From: JBBROS01 sp964246015
GTDB taxonomy: Bacteria > Pseudomonadota > Alphaproteobacteria > Acetobacterales > Acetobacteraceae
Length of the DNA: 64,000 nt
Direction of reading: 5' to 3'
Assembly: GCA_964246015.1 (NCBI GenBank)
Contig: CAXTPG010000005.1
Location: forward strand, 1-64,000
Shown piece after piece: positions 33,450 to 42,336 of the stretch (positions are counted from its first letter, which is position 1; every line of letters begins with the position of its first letter). A program made the translations under genes and the position numbers. Under the pieces are notes generated by a model that worked only from the letters and a program-made list of their open reading frames with translations, did not search any database and had not been told where the DNA came from.

Positions 33450-36221
33450 TCAGCCCGGCCCGACGATCCCGAGCCGCCGCGCCTCCGACAGCACCGCATC
33501 CACCTGCCGCCCCGCCTCGCTGAAATCCCGCACAGCACCCAGGCGCCGCTCCAGCACCTCCATCGACCGCATGATCACGAAACCCTGCCGCCCCGTTCGC
33601 GCGATCATCTCCGGCAGCGAAGGCCGCGCCTGCAACGCGATCAGCAGATCGACCTGACTCTCCAGCAGGTGCGGGACCGTCGTCCGCGCCGCCCAGTCCC
33701 GCTCCTCGCGCGTTGCGCCGGGATGCAGCCCGACCATCGCGCACCAGCGCCGCAACGCCTCCGCGATCCGCTCGAACGGGGTGGCCGTCGCCGCCGCCTC
33801 GAACCGCCGGGCCATCTGCACCACCATCGCCTCCGCCGTCGCCGGCGACGTCCCGACGGCCGCCGCCGCCCGCCCCAGCCGCTCCTGCTCCGGCAGCGTC
33901 AACGGCAGGGCCGCCAGCGCCAGCAGCAGGTCATACTGCCCGCGCATGATCCCGAACCGCTCGTACATCAGCCCCAGGAACCGCCGGGTCTCCCGCACCG
34001 GATCCGGCCAGGGCACAGTCTCCACCAGCCCCGCCCGGCGCCCCGCCTCCACGATCGCGTGCGCCCCCAGCCCGCTATCCCACAGCCGCGTCACGCCCAG
34101 CGCCGTCCGCAGCAGGTTCACCGCCTGCAGGAACGCAGGCCCCTGTGCCGCACGCACCTGCACCAGCGGCACGCCCGCATTCAGGTCGTGCAGCAACCGC
34201 GCCTGCGACGGTGGCAGCGGCATCCCTGCCGCCGCCGCCCGCTCCCGCACCAGCGCCGCCCCCACCGCCGCCTCCGAATACCCGGCCGGCAGCACGCCAT
34301 GCCGGTGCGCCGCCGCCAGGATGTCCCCCGCGATCGGCGCCCCGGACTCGGGATTCGCCGCAATCCCCAGCCGCCGCCCGATCCCGCTCAACGTATGGCT
34401 CAGCGTGCTGTCCGCGATGTTCAGCGCCCGCCGGATGTCCTCATAGCTCTCGTCCCGGGCCACCCGCCCCAGCACCTGCCGCTGCGCGCCCGTCAACCCC
34501 AGCGCGCCGGCCCGCAGCGAAATACCAAGCGCCGCCGCATCCGCCGAAGAAACCCCGCCCCGCTCCTCCAGCGATCCCAACAACCCCGCCCACGCCCACG
34601 CGGGCCCCGTCCCGGTCCGCTCCGCAATCCCCGCGACGGCCCGGGCCACCTCCGAGGCCGAAAGCCGCCCATCGTCCAGCACAGCCTGCAGGATTGGCGC
34701 CCACCCCGCATGCCCGCTCACCCCCAGCGCCGTCCGCAGATCCGCCCGCTCCTTGTAGATCACCGCCTCCGACACGAACCGCCGCGCCCCCGCATCCGGC
34801 GCCAGCAATCCGTCGACCAGCCACGCCCGCAGCGTCGCCACATCCGCATCCCGCACCGCCCCTGCCGGAACTGGCACGACATGGGCCGCCCGCGCCGCCG
34901 CCACGATCGCCGCCGCACCCCGCCCCGCATCCCACGGCGCCGCCACGCCCAACGCCGCCCGCAGCGCATTCGCGTGCTTGACCAGCGACTTGCCGGGGAA
35001 CGCCGCATCCAGCGCCGGCCGCCCCTGCCCGGCATTCAACGCCTCCAGCAGTTCCGCCGGCCGCGCCGTCACGCCGGCCTCGTCCAGCCGCAGCCGGCAC
35101 CGCAGCGCCGTCGCCTCCGATGGCGTCAGTGCGTCTTGCCGAACCAGCCGCGCCAGCAGCGGCCGCCACGCCGCCTCCGGCCCCGCCCGCATGGTCCGGA
35201 TCACCCGCGCCGCCGCCCGGGCCGTGTCGTCCGGCCCAAGCTCCCCCGCCGCCTCCAGCCCCGACAGCACCCCAGTCCAGTCCGAATCTTGCTCGACACC
35301 CAGGTGCCCCGCCAGCAGGCTCCGCTGCCCGAACACGCTGTCCTCGCCGATCCCCCGCCGCGCCGCCTCCGCCGCCCCGGCCTCCCCCTCCACCAGCCAC
35401 GCCCGCAACGTCGCCCCGCGTGAGCCCGCCAGCACCGCCCCCGGCGGCGGCGGCCGCACATCGACGGGCGCCGAGTCCACCAGCCCGCGCCGCCGCGCCT
35501 CCAGCAACGCCGCCCGCCGCGGCTCCGCCTCCGAAAGCGTCCCTTCCACCCCCATCGCCCGCCCGATCGTCCGCGCATGCGTCCACGCCGCCCCGTGCCC
35601 CATGCCCGTCCGGCGCCCGATCTCGGCCAGGCTCAGCCCCTCCGCCATCAGCCCCAGCACGACCAGGTCCCGCCGGTTCAGCCCCAGCGCCTCCGCCGTC
35701 GACCACCGCATCACCTGGTCCAGCTCGCCAGGGCTCAGCACACCCTCCGCCACCGCCTTCGCCGCGATCGCCACCCATCCCCGCGCATCCGGGCCGCCCA
35801 GCGACTGCGCGAGCCGCACCCGGTCGCTGTGCACCGTCCCCGGCGCCTTGGCCGGGTCCGACTCCTGCAGCGTCAGGTTCTCCACCCGCCACGCCCGGAA
35901 CACGCCCAGCTTCTTCGCCGGCAATGACGGCGCCGCCTCGATCTCCTCCGCCCGCAGCGCCTCCCCCGCGCAAGAAGCCGCCGGCCATGGCACGAACGAC
36001 GCCACGACCGGCCCCCCGGGCACCCGCAGCGCCAGCATCCGCCCCGTCGTCTCCGCACTCTCCAGCAGCGCCACGGAATCCGCGATCAGCCCCCGCAGCG
36101 CCGGCATCTCCAACTGCCGCTCCACCGTCGCGAGCGCAGCCCGCCAGCCATCTCCGGCAGGCCCGGCCGTATCGCCAGGCCCCGCAGGCCGGGCCACATC
36201 GGACGGCAGACGGAAATCCAC
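33450..36221 (-). CDS. 923-residue protein built of repeated LuxR-like HTH modules, candidate effector
   Basis: Start GTG at 36221 with AGGAGG seven bases upstream. After an N-terminal region (1-100) the protein is a chain of related helical modules. Type A (three copies, about 105-172, 272-340, 463-530) has the pattern RAW-x-V...LGV...W...L...G-L-S/G-x-x-E/D. Type B (about 178-250, 365-450, 573-648, 667-735, with weaker copies near 757 and 852) resembles a LuxR-type helix-turn-helix, best seen in LNRRDLVVLGLMAEGLSLAE and LTGAQRQVLGRVARDESYED, each followed by a predicted recognition helix and ...LG(V/I)...A...GL/V. No receiver, kinase or ligand domain is seen. It is the last gene of the effector operon under the box at 39254. 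DNA binding inside a host cell is an attractive but untested idea. Confidence 0.65.
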   Translation of the reverse strand: MDFRLPSDVARPAGPGDTAGPAGDGWRAALATVERQLEMPALRGLIADSVALLESAETTGRMLALRVPGGPVVASFVPWPAASCAGEALRAEEIEAAPSLPAKKLGVFRAWRVENLTLQESDPAKAPGTVHSDRVRLAQSLGGPDARGWVAIAAKAVAEGVLSPGELDQVMRWSTAEALGLNRRDLVVLGLMAEGLSLAEIGRRTGMGHGAAWTHARTIGRAMGVEGTLSEAEPRRAALLEARRRGLVDSAPVDVRPPPPGAVLAGSRGATLRAWLVEGEAGAAEAARRGIGEDSVFGQRSLLAGHLGVEQDSDWTGVLSGLEAAGELGPDDTARAAARVIRTMRAGPEAAWRPLLARLVRQDALTPSEATALRCRLRLDEAGVTARPAELLEALNAGQGRPALDAAFPGKSLVKHANALRAALGVAAPWDAGRGAAAIVAAARAAHVVPVPAGAVRDADVATLRAWLVDGLLAPDAGARRFVSEAVIYKERADLRTALGVSGHAGWAPILQAVLDDGRLSASEVARAVAGIAERTGTGPAWAWAGLLGSLEERGGVSSADAAALGISLRAGALGLTGAQRQVLGRVARDESYEDIRRALNIADSTLSHTLSGIGRRLGIAANPESGAPIAGDILAAAHRHGVLPAGYSEAAVGAALVRERAAAAGMPLPPSQARLLHDLNAGVPLVQVRAAQGPAFLQAVNLLRTALGVTRLWDSGLGAHAIVEAGRRAGLVETVPWPDPVRETRRFLGLMYERFGIMRGQYDLLLALAALPLTLPEQERLGRAAAAVGTSPATAEAMVVQMARRFEAAATATPFERIAEALRRWCAMVGLHPGATREERDWAARTTVPHLLESQVDLLIALQARPSLPEMIARTGRQGFVIMRSMEVLERRLGAVRDFSEAGRQVDAVLSEARRLGIVGPG

Positions 36222-36231
36222 GCCCCCCTCC

Positions 36232-36477
36232 TCACGCCCGCCGCGCGTTCTGCACGCGATCGATCGACACCTCGATGTGCTGGCCCGTCTGCCGCGCCGC
36301 GTAGCCGGCCAGCCGCCCGGACTCGTACAGGAACACCACCCCATGCCGCATCCCGCGAAACGCCGTCGTGTCGTTGGTCTGCGCCCGCTGGTCCGCACCG
36401 CTCGGGAACGCGTTCGTCCCCTCGGCATCGCCCGCGCCGCTCGCCCAACCCCGCCCGCCCGCAATCCCCCCGATCAT
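36232..36477 (-). CDS. Small unknown protein of the effector operon
   Basis: An 81-residue protein starting at the ATG that overlaps the upstream stop (ATGA) and ending 10 bases before the HTH-module gene. Gly/Ala-rich start (MIGGIAGGRGWASGAGDAEG), then a more ordered C-terminal half (GMRHGVVFLYESGRLAGYAA; IEVSIDRVQ) that could form a small beta-alpha fold. No family recognised. Its size suits a chaperone or a small structural subunit. Translational coupling on both sides makes it a real gene. Confidence 0.6.
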   Translation of the reverse strand: MIGGIAGGRGWASGAGDAEGTNAFPSGADQRAQTNDTTAFRGMRHGVVFLYESGRLAGYAARQTGQHIEVSIDRVQNARRA

Positions 36478-37382
36478 GACACCCCCCAAGACCCGGCCAA
36501 TCCGTCCAGCCCGGCCGCACGCCCCTCCAGCAGCGCAGCCAGCGCCCGCACGTCCGAAGCCAGCACCTCAATTGCCCGCCGCGTGCTCCCGCCCATGCCG
36601 CCCCGCCCAGACGGCAGCGCCGCATACGCCCAGATCGCTGCGCCCACATCCGGCAGCGCATCCCACAATGGCACCCGCCCCGCCGTCGCCACATCGACCG
36701 CGTCGATCAACGCCAACACCGCCGCCCGCTGAACCGCCCCATGCTCCGGCCCCCCCGCGTTCGCCGCGACCACCTGCGTCATGCCCACGACCCCCCGCAG
36801 CACCGCCGGAACCGCATCGCCCGCGCCCGCCACGCGCCACGCTGCCTGCCCCACACGCTCGACCAGCCCCTGCATCCGCGCCGTCGCGGCATTCCACCCC
36901 GGCGAGTCCAGCGGCACCCGCCCCTCCATCTCCGACATCGACAGCAGGAACTCCGCATCCTCCGACACCTGCCGCAGCACCGTCGCCGTTACCGGCCCGA
37001 CCTCGACATCAGCCCGGATCGACTCGATCCCCGCCGAGACCCGCCGCGCCGCCGCCCCGGCCCGCCCCCCCTCGCCGATCGCCTCCGCCGCCGCCCCGAA
37101 CGCATCCGTCACCGCCCGCAACCGCCCGGGCGGAATCCCGTCATCGGCCAAAAGCCGGATCAGCCCGCCGCCCACCGCCTGCGCGCTCTGCAGCAGCGCA
37201 TACCCGGCCAGATCCCGCGGCTCCGGCCGTTGCAGCACGGCCAGCGCCCCGCCCACCTCCCGCACGCCGTAATCCGCGGCCACGTCGCGCAGCACGACCA
37301 GGAACGCCTGCGCCTCGGGCGACGGGGCCGGCCGGCCGCCGTCGTCGGGCCGCATCCCCTCGATGGGCGTGAACTCGATCAT
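36474..37382 (-). CDS. Paralogue 3 of the FTP-start family, candidate effector
   Basis: A 302-residue helical protein beginning MIEFTPIEG. It shares with the next two upstream genes the start M-(I/E)-(E/D)-FTP, the segment FL-x-x-L-R/S-x-x-x-x-x-Y/F-x-x-R-x-x-G-x-A, the core LLQSAQAVGGGLIRL, and a middle region VVGMTQVVAANAGGPE that corresponds to GIVGLLHSMAATAGGP in the second copy. It is the most divergent of the three. No Sec signal or known domain. Likely secreted; the conserved N-terminus could be the T3SS signal. ATGA overlap with the following small gene. Confidence 0.6.
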   Translation of the reverse strand: MIEFTPIEGMRPDDGGRPAPSPEAQAFLVVLRDVAADYGVREVGGALAVLQRPEPRDLAGYALLQSAQAVGGGLIRLLADDGIPPGRLRAVTDAFGAAAEAIGEGGRAGAAARRVSAGIESIRADVEVGPVTATVLRQVSEDAEFLLSMSEMEGRVPLDSPGWNAATARMQGLVERVGQAAWRVAGAGDAVPAVLRGVVGMTQVVAANAGGPEHGAVQRAAVLALIDAVDVATAGRVPLWDALPDVGAAIWAYAALPSGRGGMGGSTRRAIEVLASDVRALAALLEGRAAGLDGLAGSWGVS

Positions 37383-37394
37383 CGCCCGGCCCCG

Positions 37395-38273
37395 TCACAG
37401 ATCCATCAGCCGCGAACGCCGGGCCACGACGGCCTCGAACAGCCGCATCGTGTCGGCCGACATGCCTTGGATGTTGTCCTCCATCCCCAGCAGCGCCCCG
37501 GTCCGCGCGATCGTGACGTTCGTCAGCGCGTCGATGCTGCCCAGGATGCGCGGGGCCATCTCGGCCGACGACGTCTCCCCGCTCACCGCCCGGCTCACCT
37601 CCGTGATGACGGCATCCAGCATGTCCCGCACCCGCTCCGGCGCGCCCGGCCCGCCTGCGGTCGCGGCCATGCTGTGCAGAAGCCCCACGATGCCCTGCAA
37701 CGCCGCGCTCACCTCGTCCCGTGGTCCGGCGCCCCGCCACGGCAGCGCGTTCATCTGCGCGACCAGCCCCACGGTCCGCGCCGTCGACGCGTTCGCCTCC
37801 ATCGCCGGCGCATACGGGAACGCGACGCTGGACAACGATTGCAGGTACTCGGTCCGGTCATCCGCCTTCCGCAGCGCCAGATCCGCCCCCCGCTCCAGCG
37901 GCGCCCCGGCCCCGATCGCCGCCAGGTTCGCGCGGATCTCCCGCGCCACCTGCTCGATCCGCGGCAGGTTGTGTCCCGCCTCCGCCAGCGTCGCCACCTG
38001 CCCCGACAACAGGCCCGCCTGCCGGGGCGTCACCTCCGGCGACATCGCCAGCCGCAGCGCGTTCCCCCCGATCGATTGCGCCGCCTGCTGCAGCCCATAC
38101 CCCTGGCTGTCCATCGGCGCCGCACTCTGCAGCTCCTGCAGCGCCGCCCCGATCCGCCGGTCCGCGAACCGCCCCGACGCCGCCGACAACGCTTCCAGGA
38201 ACGCCGCATGATCCCCGTCCAGGGGCCGCCGCGGGCCGGGCTCCGAAGGCCCGGTCGGTGTGAAATCGATCAT
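37395..38273 (-). CDS. Paralogue 2 of the FTP-start family, candidate effector
   Basis: A 292-residue protein from the ATG at 38273 (MIDFTPTGP), preceded by GAGGGGG; a TTG six bases upstream overlaps the previous stop. Close to paralogue 1: both have DRRIGxALxELQ, G-x-x-LQ/K-x-AQSIGG-x-ALRLA-SP, HNLPRIEQ-x-x-REI-x-ANLAA and LPW/PPWRG...PRDEVS. The predicted structure is all-helical with periodic Leu and Ala. The C-terminal third (GSIDALTNVTIARTGALLGM) parallels ARTGGLLGM-type text in paralogue 1. Function unknown. Confidence 0.65.
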   Translation of the reverse strand: MIDFTPTGPSEPGPRRPLDGDHAAFLEALSAASGRFADRRIGAALQELQSAAPMDSQGYGLQQAAQSIGGNALRLAMSPEVTPRQAGLLSGQVATLAEAGHNLPRIEQVAREIRANLAAIGAGAPLERGADLALRKADDRTEYLQSLSSVAFPYAPAMEANASTARTVGLVAQMNALPWRGAGPRDEVSAALQGIVGLLHSMAATAGGPGAPERVRDMLDAVITEVSRAVSGETSSAEMAPRILGSIDALTNVTIARTGALLGMEDNIQGMSADTMRLFEAVVARRSRLMDL

Positions 38274-38275
38274 CG

Positions 38276-39190
38276 TCAAACCCCCTCATGTCCGCCGGGC
38301 GCATCCGGCCGGACCCCGGCCCGCAATTGCTCCAACCGCCGCTCCACCGCCCCCGGCAGGGCAGTCAGGTCCGCCCGCAATGACCGCACGTTCTGGTCCA
38401 TGCCCAGCAATCCGCCCGTCCGCGTGATCGTCCCCTCCACCACCGCATCCAGCCGCCGCGACAATCGCCCGCTCGCCTCCGTTGTCCGCACGTCGCCGTC
38501 CACCACCCGCCGAAGCTCCGCCGAAAGCTCCATCAACGACCGCCGCACCGGCGCCGGCGCCCAGCTTCCTCCCGCCGTCGCCGCCATGCTGTAGGTCGTC
38601 CCCGCGATACCCAGCAGCAGCGAACTCACCTCGTCCCGCGGCATCCCGCCCCGCCACGGCGGCTCGTTCAGCAGCGCCACCGTCCGGCCGACTTGTGCCG
38701 TCAACGCGTTCGCCTCCTTCGGCGGCAGCGGCGACATCGACAACCCGGCGACCGTCTCCAGCTGCGCGGCATCGTCCTCCGCCCGCCGCAGCGCCGGCTC
38801 CGCCCCCGGCTCCAGCCCGCCTGCCGCCCGCATCGCCGCCAGGTTGGCCTTGATTTCTCGCCCGATCTGCTCGATCCGCGGCAGGTTGTGGTCCACCTCG
38901 GCCAGCGCCTCCACTTGCCGCGACAACCCGCTCACCTGCACCGGATCCGCATGCGGGCTCGCGGCAAGCCGCAGCGCCCCACCCCCGATCGACTGCGCCG
39001 TCTTCTGCAGGCTCCAGCCCTGGATGTCCGGCGGCCGCCTGTCCTGCAACTCCCCCAGCGCCTGCCCGATCCGCCGGTCTGAATACGCCGCGGACACGTC
39101 CCGCAACGTCGCCAGGAACGCCGACGCCGCCGCATCGCGCGGCGCCGCATCCGGGGCGGTGGTCCTGGGGCCGATCGGGGTGAACTCCAT
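38276..39190 (-). CDS. Paralogue 1 of the FTP-start family, candidate effector
   Basis: A 304-residue protein, first of the five-gene leftward operon. The start at 39190 (MEFTPIGPRT) matches the other two copies and lies 79 bases after the regulatory box; the frame is open further upstream. Shared blocks with paralogue 2 run through the whole length (SDRRIGQALGELQ; KTAQSIGGGALRLAASP; DHNLPRIEQIGREIKANLAA; GGMPRDEVSSLLLGI; GTITRTGGLLGMDQNVRSLR), so the two are recent duplicates. All-helical, no membrane segment, no Cys. A helical-bundle effector or translocon accessory is possible. Confidence 0.65.
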   Translation of the reverse strand: MEFTPIGPRTTAPDAAPRDAAASAFLATLRDVSAAYSDRRIGQALGELQDRRPPDIQGWSLQKTAQSIGGGALRLAASPHADPVQVSGLSRQVEALAEVDHNLPRIEQIGREIKANLAAMRAAGGLEPGAEPALRRAEDDAAQLETVAGLSMSPLPPKEANALTAQVGRTVALLNEPPWRGGMPRDEVSSLLLGIAGTTYSMAATAGGSWAPAPVRRSLMELSAELRRVVDGDVRTTEASGRLSRRLDAVVEGTITRTGGLLGMDQNVRSLRADLTALPGAVERRLEQLRAGVRPDAPGGHEGV

Positions 39191-39253
39191 CGCCGCGCCA
39201 TCCTTCTGCCAGCCCGCCCAACCCGGGCGGCAAGGCAAAGCTGACACCCCAAC

Positions 39254-39269
39254 CTGACCTCAATCTGAC
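39254..39269 (-). promoter_or_regulatory. tts-like box for the five-gene operon starting at 39190
   Basis: Minus strand: GTCAG-ATTGAG-GTCAG, perfect 11-bp repeat. A third GTCAG (39241-39245) follows 13 bases later, giving three copies in a row. It begins 79 bases before the ATG. Confidence 0.8.
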
Positions 39270-39636
39270 ATCGTGTAAGATATCCGCCAACAAGGTTGCA
39301 TCTCGCGGCAAAGCAGGATGGCCACATGGCTGGAACGGCACCGAGCCGAAATCGAATGAAGCAGGGAACCAGGACTTCGACGTTCGACGGCACTTCGGCG
39401 GCGGCTGATGCCCCCCTAAAGGCATTGGCCCCCTTGCGGCAAGTTCTTACAAACGTGCCATCCTGCCCGTTCTATGGCGTCACCCCGTGCAGCATGCCGC
39501 GACTCGCGCGCATCGAGTTTTTCGCAAACGGCCATGTGACCCCAACAACCCCGGCCGACCCCCCACGGGCCGGCCGGGGCGTGCCGCTCCCACGCCGCGA
39601 TCGCTGGCAGCTCACACGGCGGGCGGCAACCCGCGG
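39270..39636. other. Intergenic region between the effector operon and denD
   Basis: Together with the leader of 39190 this makes a 446-base gap. Locally lower G+C around 39270-39470 is consistent with promoters. It contains no convincing gene on either strand, no repeat of the box type facing right and no clear hairpin-plus-T terminator. Confidence 0.5.
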
Positions 39637-40641
39637 TCAGGCCGGCGCCGGCACGCCCACCCGCTCATCGTCCAGATGCGCCCGGATGATCGCATCGAAG
39701 CTCTCATCTCCACGGAACCCCAGCCGCACCGCCCGCTGCGGATCGAACGCCTGCGGCCACCCCGCCACGATCCGCCGGATCGCCGGGTCCAGCTCCGTCC
39801 GGATCAGCCGCACCGCCGCCTCCCCGGCCACCCGCCGCAACGCCTCGATCTGCTCCGCCACCGTCGCCGAAAGCCCCGGCAGCGACAGCGTCCGCGCATC
39901 CCCCAGCAACCCCGTATCCATCGTCGCCGCATGCAGCAGGAACCCGATCGCCGAACGCGGACTCGCATGCCAGTGCCGCACCGAATCCGGCACCGGCAGC
40001 ACCGCCTCCCGCCCCGCCAGCGGCTCCCGCAGGATGTTCGAGAAGAACCCGCTCGCCGCCCGGTTCGGCGACCCCGGCCGGATGCAGATCGTCGGCAGCC
40101 GCAGCCCGATCCCGTCCAGCATCCCCCGCCGCGAGTAATCGGACAGCAGCAGCTCCCCGATCGCCTTCTGCGTGCCGTAGCTCGTCAGCGGCGTCGTCCC
40201 GAAATCATCCGGGATCACCTCCGGCAACGGCGCCCCGAACACCGCGACCGACGACGTGAACACCACCCGCGGGCAATACGCCTGCGCCTGCCCGGCCAGC
40301 CGGATCGCCTCGAACAGCGCCCGCGTGCCATCGAGGTTCACCCGGTAGCCACGCTCGAAGTCCGCCTCCGCCTCCCCGGACACGATCGCCGCCAGATGAA
40401 AGATCACGTCCGGCCGCCGCGCCACGATCTTCGACGCCTGGCCCGGCCCGCTCAAATCCGCGGCCCACGTCTCCACCAGCCCATCCAGCTCCGTCGGCGG
40501 CTCCGGCACCGTCACGTCCACCAGCGACAGCCGCGACAGCCGCTCCCCACCCAACGACCCGTCCTGCGCCAGCCGCGACGCCAGCTTCCGCCCCAGCATC
40601 CCGTTCGCGCCGATGATCAGCGCATGCCGCCCTCTCCGCAT
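39637..40641 (-). CDS. denD: NAD-dependent epimerase/dehydrogenase, D-erythronate dehydrogenase-like
   Basis: A 334-residue extended SDR protein. The NAD-binding motif is GANGMLGRKL at the N-terminus, followed by ADLSGPGQASKIV, FHLAAIVSGEAEADFERGYR, VNLDGTRALFEA and the catalytic SYGTQKA (Tyr-x-x-x-Lys). The set GLRLPTICIRPGSPN and ASGFFSNILREPLAGREAVL is typical of DenD, which oxidises D-erythronate and related aldonic acids. It overlaps the FAA-hydrolase gene by one base and belongs to a sugar-acid catabolic operon with an ABC transporter. The precise substrate is not certain. Confidence 0.82.
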   Translation of the reverse strand: MRRGRHALIIGANGMLGRKLASRLAQDGSLGGERLSRLSLVDVTVPEPPTELDGLVETWAADLSGPGQASKIVARRPDVIFHLAAIVSGEAEADFERGYRVNLDGTRALFEAIRLAGQAQAYCPRVVFTSSVAVFGAPLPEVIPDDFGTTPLTSYGTQKAIGELLLSDYSRRGMLDGIGLRLPTICIRPGSPNRAASGFFSNILREPLAGREAVLPVPDSVRHWHASPRSAIGFLLHAATMDTGLLGDARTLSLPGLSATVAEQIEALRRVAGEAAVRLIRTELDPAIRRIVAGWPQAFDPQRAVRLGFRGDESFDAIIRAHLDDERVGVPAPA

Positions 40642-41495
40642 CAGGCCGCCTCCGCCCAGGCCCGTACGCGTTGCTCCTGCACGCCCAGCCCGTCGACTCC
40701 CAGCCGCATCACGTCCCCCGCCTTCAGATACCGCTCGGGCTTCATCCCCAGCCCCACCCCCGGCGGGGTCCCCGTCGTCACCACGTCACCGGGCTCCAGC
40801 GCCATGAACCGGCTGATGTATGAGACCAGGTGACGGATCGGGAAGATCATCGTCCGCGTGTTCGACTGCTGCACCCGCTCCCCGTTCACCTCCATCCACA
40901 ACCCCAGCGCCTGCGGGTCCGGCACCTCGTCCGGAGTCACCAGCCACGGCCCCAGCGGCCCGAATGTCGGGAAGCACTTCCCCTTCACCCACTGCCCGCC
41001 CCGCTCCAACTGGTACGCCCGCTCCGACACGTCGTTGCACACGCAATATCCGGCGACATGATGCAGGGCATCGTCTTCGCTGATGAAACTGCCCCCACGC
41101 CCGATCACGAACGCGATCTCCACCTCCCAATCCGTTTTCACGCTCCCGGGCGGCAGCAGCACGTCGTCGTTCGGGCCCACCAGGCACGACGGCGCCTTGT
41201 TGAACAGGATCGGCTCCGCGGGGATCTCCGCATCCGTCTCCGTCGCGTGCTCGGCATAGTTCAGCCCGACCGCGATGAAGTTCCCGGTCCGCGACAACGG
41301 CGCCCCCAGCCGCACGCCCCCCGGCACCACCGGCAGCATCCGGTGGTCGATCCGCGCCGCCTGCTCCAGCAGCCCGGCCCCCAACGCCTCGGGCGTGATA
41401 TCGTCGAGGATCCCGACCAGCGACCGCACACGGCCATCCCCATCGATCATCCCCGGCCGTTCGGCCCCGGGCGCGCCATATCGAACGAACTTCAT
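40641..41495 (-). CDS. Fumarylacetoacetate-hydrolase family protein
   Basis: A 284-residue FAH-family enzyme. Conserved segments: FIAVGLNYAEHATE, PILFNKAPSCLVGPNDDVLL, the metal-binding VKTDWEVEIAFVIGR, GYCVCNDVSERAYQ and GDVVTTGTPPGVGLG. The family includes 2-keto-acid hydratases, acylpyruvases and ureidoglycolate lyases; the metal ligands (Glu of DWEVE, Asp of CNDVS) are kept. In this operon a step on a 2-keto-3-deoxy acid is plausible. It overlaps both neighbours slightly. Confidence 0.88.
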   Translation of the reverse strand: MKFVRYGAPGAERPGMIDGDGRVRSLVGILDDITPEALGAGLLEQAARIDHRMLPVVPGGVRLGAPLSRTGNFIAVGLNYAEHATETDAEIPAEPILFNKAPSCLVGPNDDVLLPPGSVKTDWEVEIAFVIGRGGSFISEDDALHHVAGYCVCNDVSERAYQLERGGQWVKGKCFPTFGPLGPWLVTPDEVPDPQALGLWMEVNGERVQQSNTRTMIFPIRHLVSYISRFMALEPGDVVTTGTPPGVGLGMKPERYLKAGDVMRLGVDGLGVQEQRVRAWAEAA

Positions 41496-42334
41496 GGGGT
41501 GTCCTCCGGTCCTGCTTCGCTGAAGAAATCGGCCATCGCGGCAATCTGCCCGCGCATCATCTCCCGCCCGCGCACCACCGCGCAGCCGCTCGCCTCCGCC
41601 ACCGAAAGCAGCCGCGTCTGATCGGGCTTCACGATCGCATCGAACACGATCACCGAGGACGGGATCGAAGACACCTCGATCGGCATCCGCGGGTCGCCCA
41701 GCATCCCCACCGGCGACGCGTTCAGCAGGATGTCGACAGAATCGACCCGCGGCGGCCCGACCACGACGTCGATCGCCGGGTCGATCCGCCGGATCGTCGT
41801 CGCCAACGCCTCCACCCGCACCGGGTCGGGATCGAACAGCCGCATCGCCGCCGGCCGCTCATGCGCGACCGCCACCCCGATCGCCGACCCGGCGCCCCCC
41901 GCCCCGATCAGCATCACCCGCCGCGCCGCGAACGAAAACCCCCGCCGCCGGAACCCCTCGACGCACCCCGCGCCGTCGAACATATCGCCCACCCAGCGCC
42001 CCCCCGGCCGCCGCGCCAACGCGTTGATCGCGCCCACCACCCGCGCCTGCACACCCAGCTCGTCCGCCAGCGCGCACGCCGCCTGCTTGAACGGGATGGT
42101 GAACACCAGCCCGTCCAGGTTCTGCACCGACATCAGCGCCCGCACCGTCGGCAGGAACGCCTCCGGCAGCACATGCACCGGGATCATCAGCGCCGCCCGC
42201 CCCCGCCGCGCGAACTCCGCCGAGAACATCTCGGGCGACCGCACCTGCTCGATCGGGTGCCCCACGATCCCGAACACCCGCGTCCGCCCCGAAACCCAGC
42301 CGACCGCGTCCTCGTGTGCTGCCACGTCCATCAT
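41492..42334 (-). CDS. Shikimate/quinate dehydrogenase-like protein (AroE family)
   Basis: A 280-residue AroE-family oxidoreductase, starting at the double ATG at 42334. It has the shikimate-binding region (VFGIVGHPIEQVRSPEMFSA; LDGLVFTIPFKQAACAL, where AroE has NVTxP) and the nucleotide-binding loop MLIGAGGAGSAIGVA, then LLNASPVGM. The catalytic Lys of PFKQ is present. Its company with DenD, an FAH enzyme and a CUT1 transporter argues for a catabolic paralogue using another hydroxy acid rather than the biosynthetic enzyme. Confidence 0.85.
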   Translation of the reverse strand: MMDVAAHEDAVGWVSGRTRVFGIVGHPIEQVRSPEMFSAEFARRGRAALMIPVHVLPEAFLPTVRALMSVQNLDGLVFTIPFKQAACALADELGVQARVVGAINALARRPGGRWVGDMFDGAGCVEGFRRRGFSFAARRVMLIGAGGAGSAIGVAVAHERPAAMRLFDPDPVRVEALATTIRRIDPAIDVVVGPPRVDSVDILLNASPVGMLGDPRMPIEVSSIPSSVIVFDAIVKPDQTRLLSVAEASGCAVVRGREMMRGQIAAMADFFSEAGPEDTP

Positions 42335-42336
42335 CC

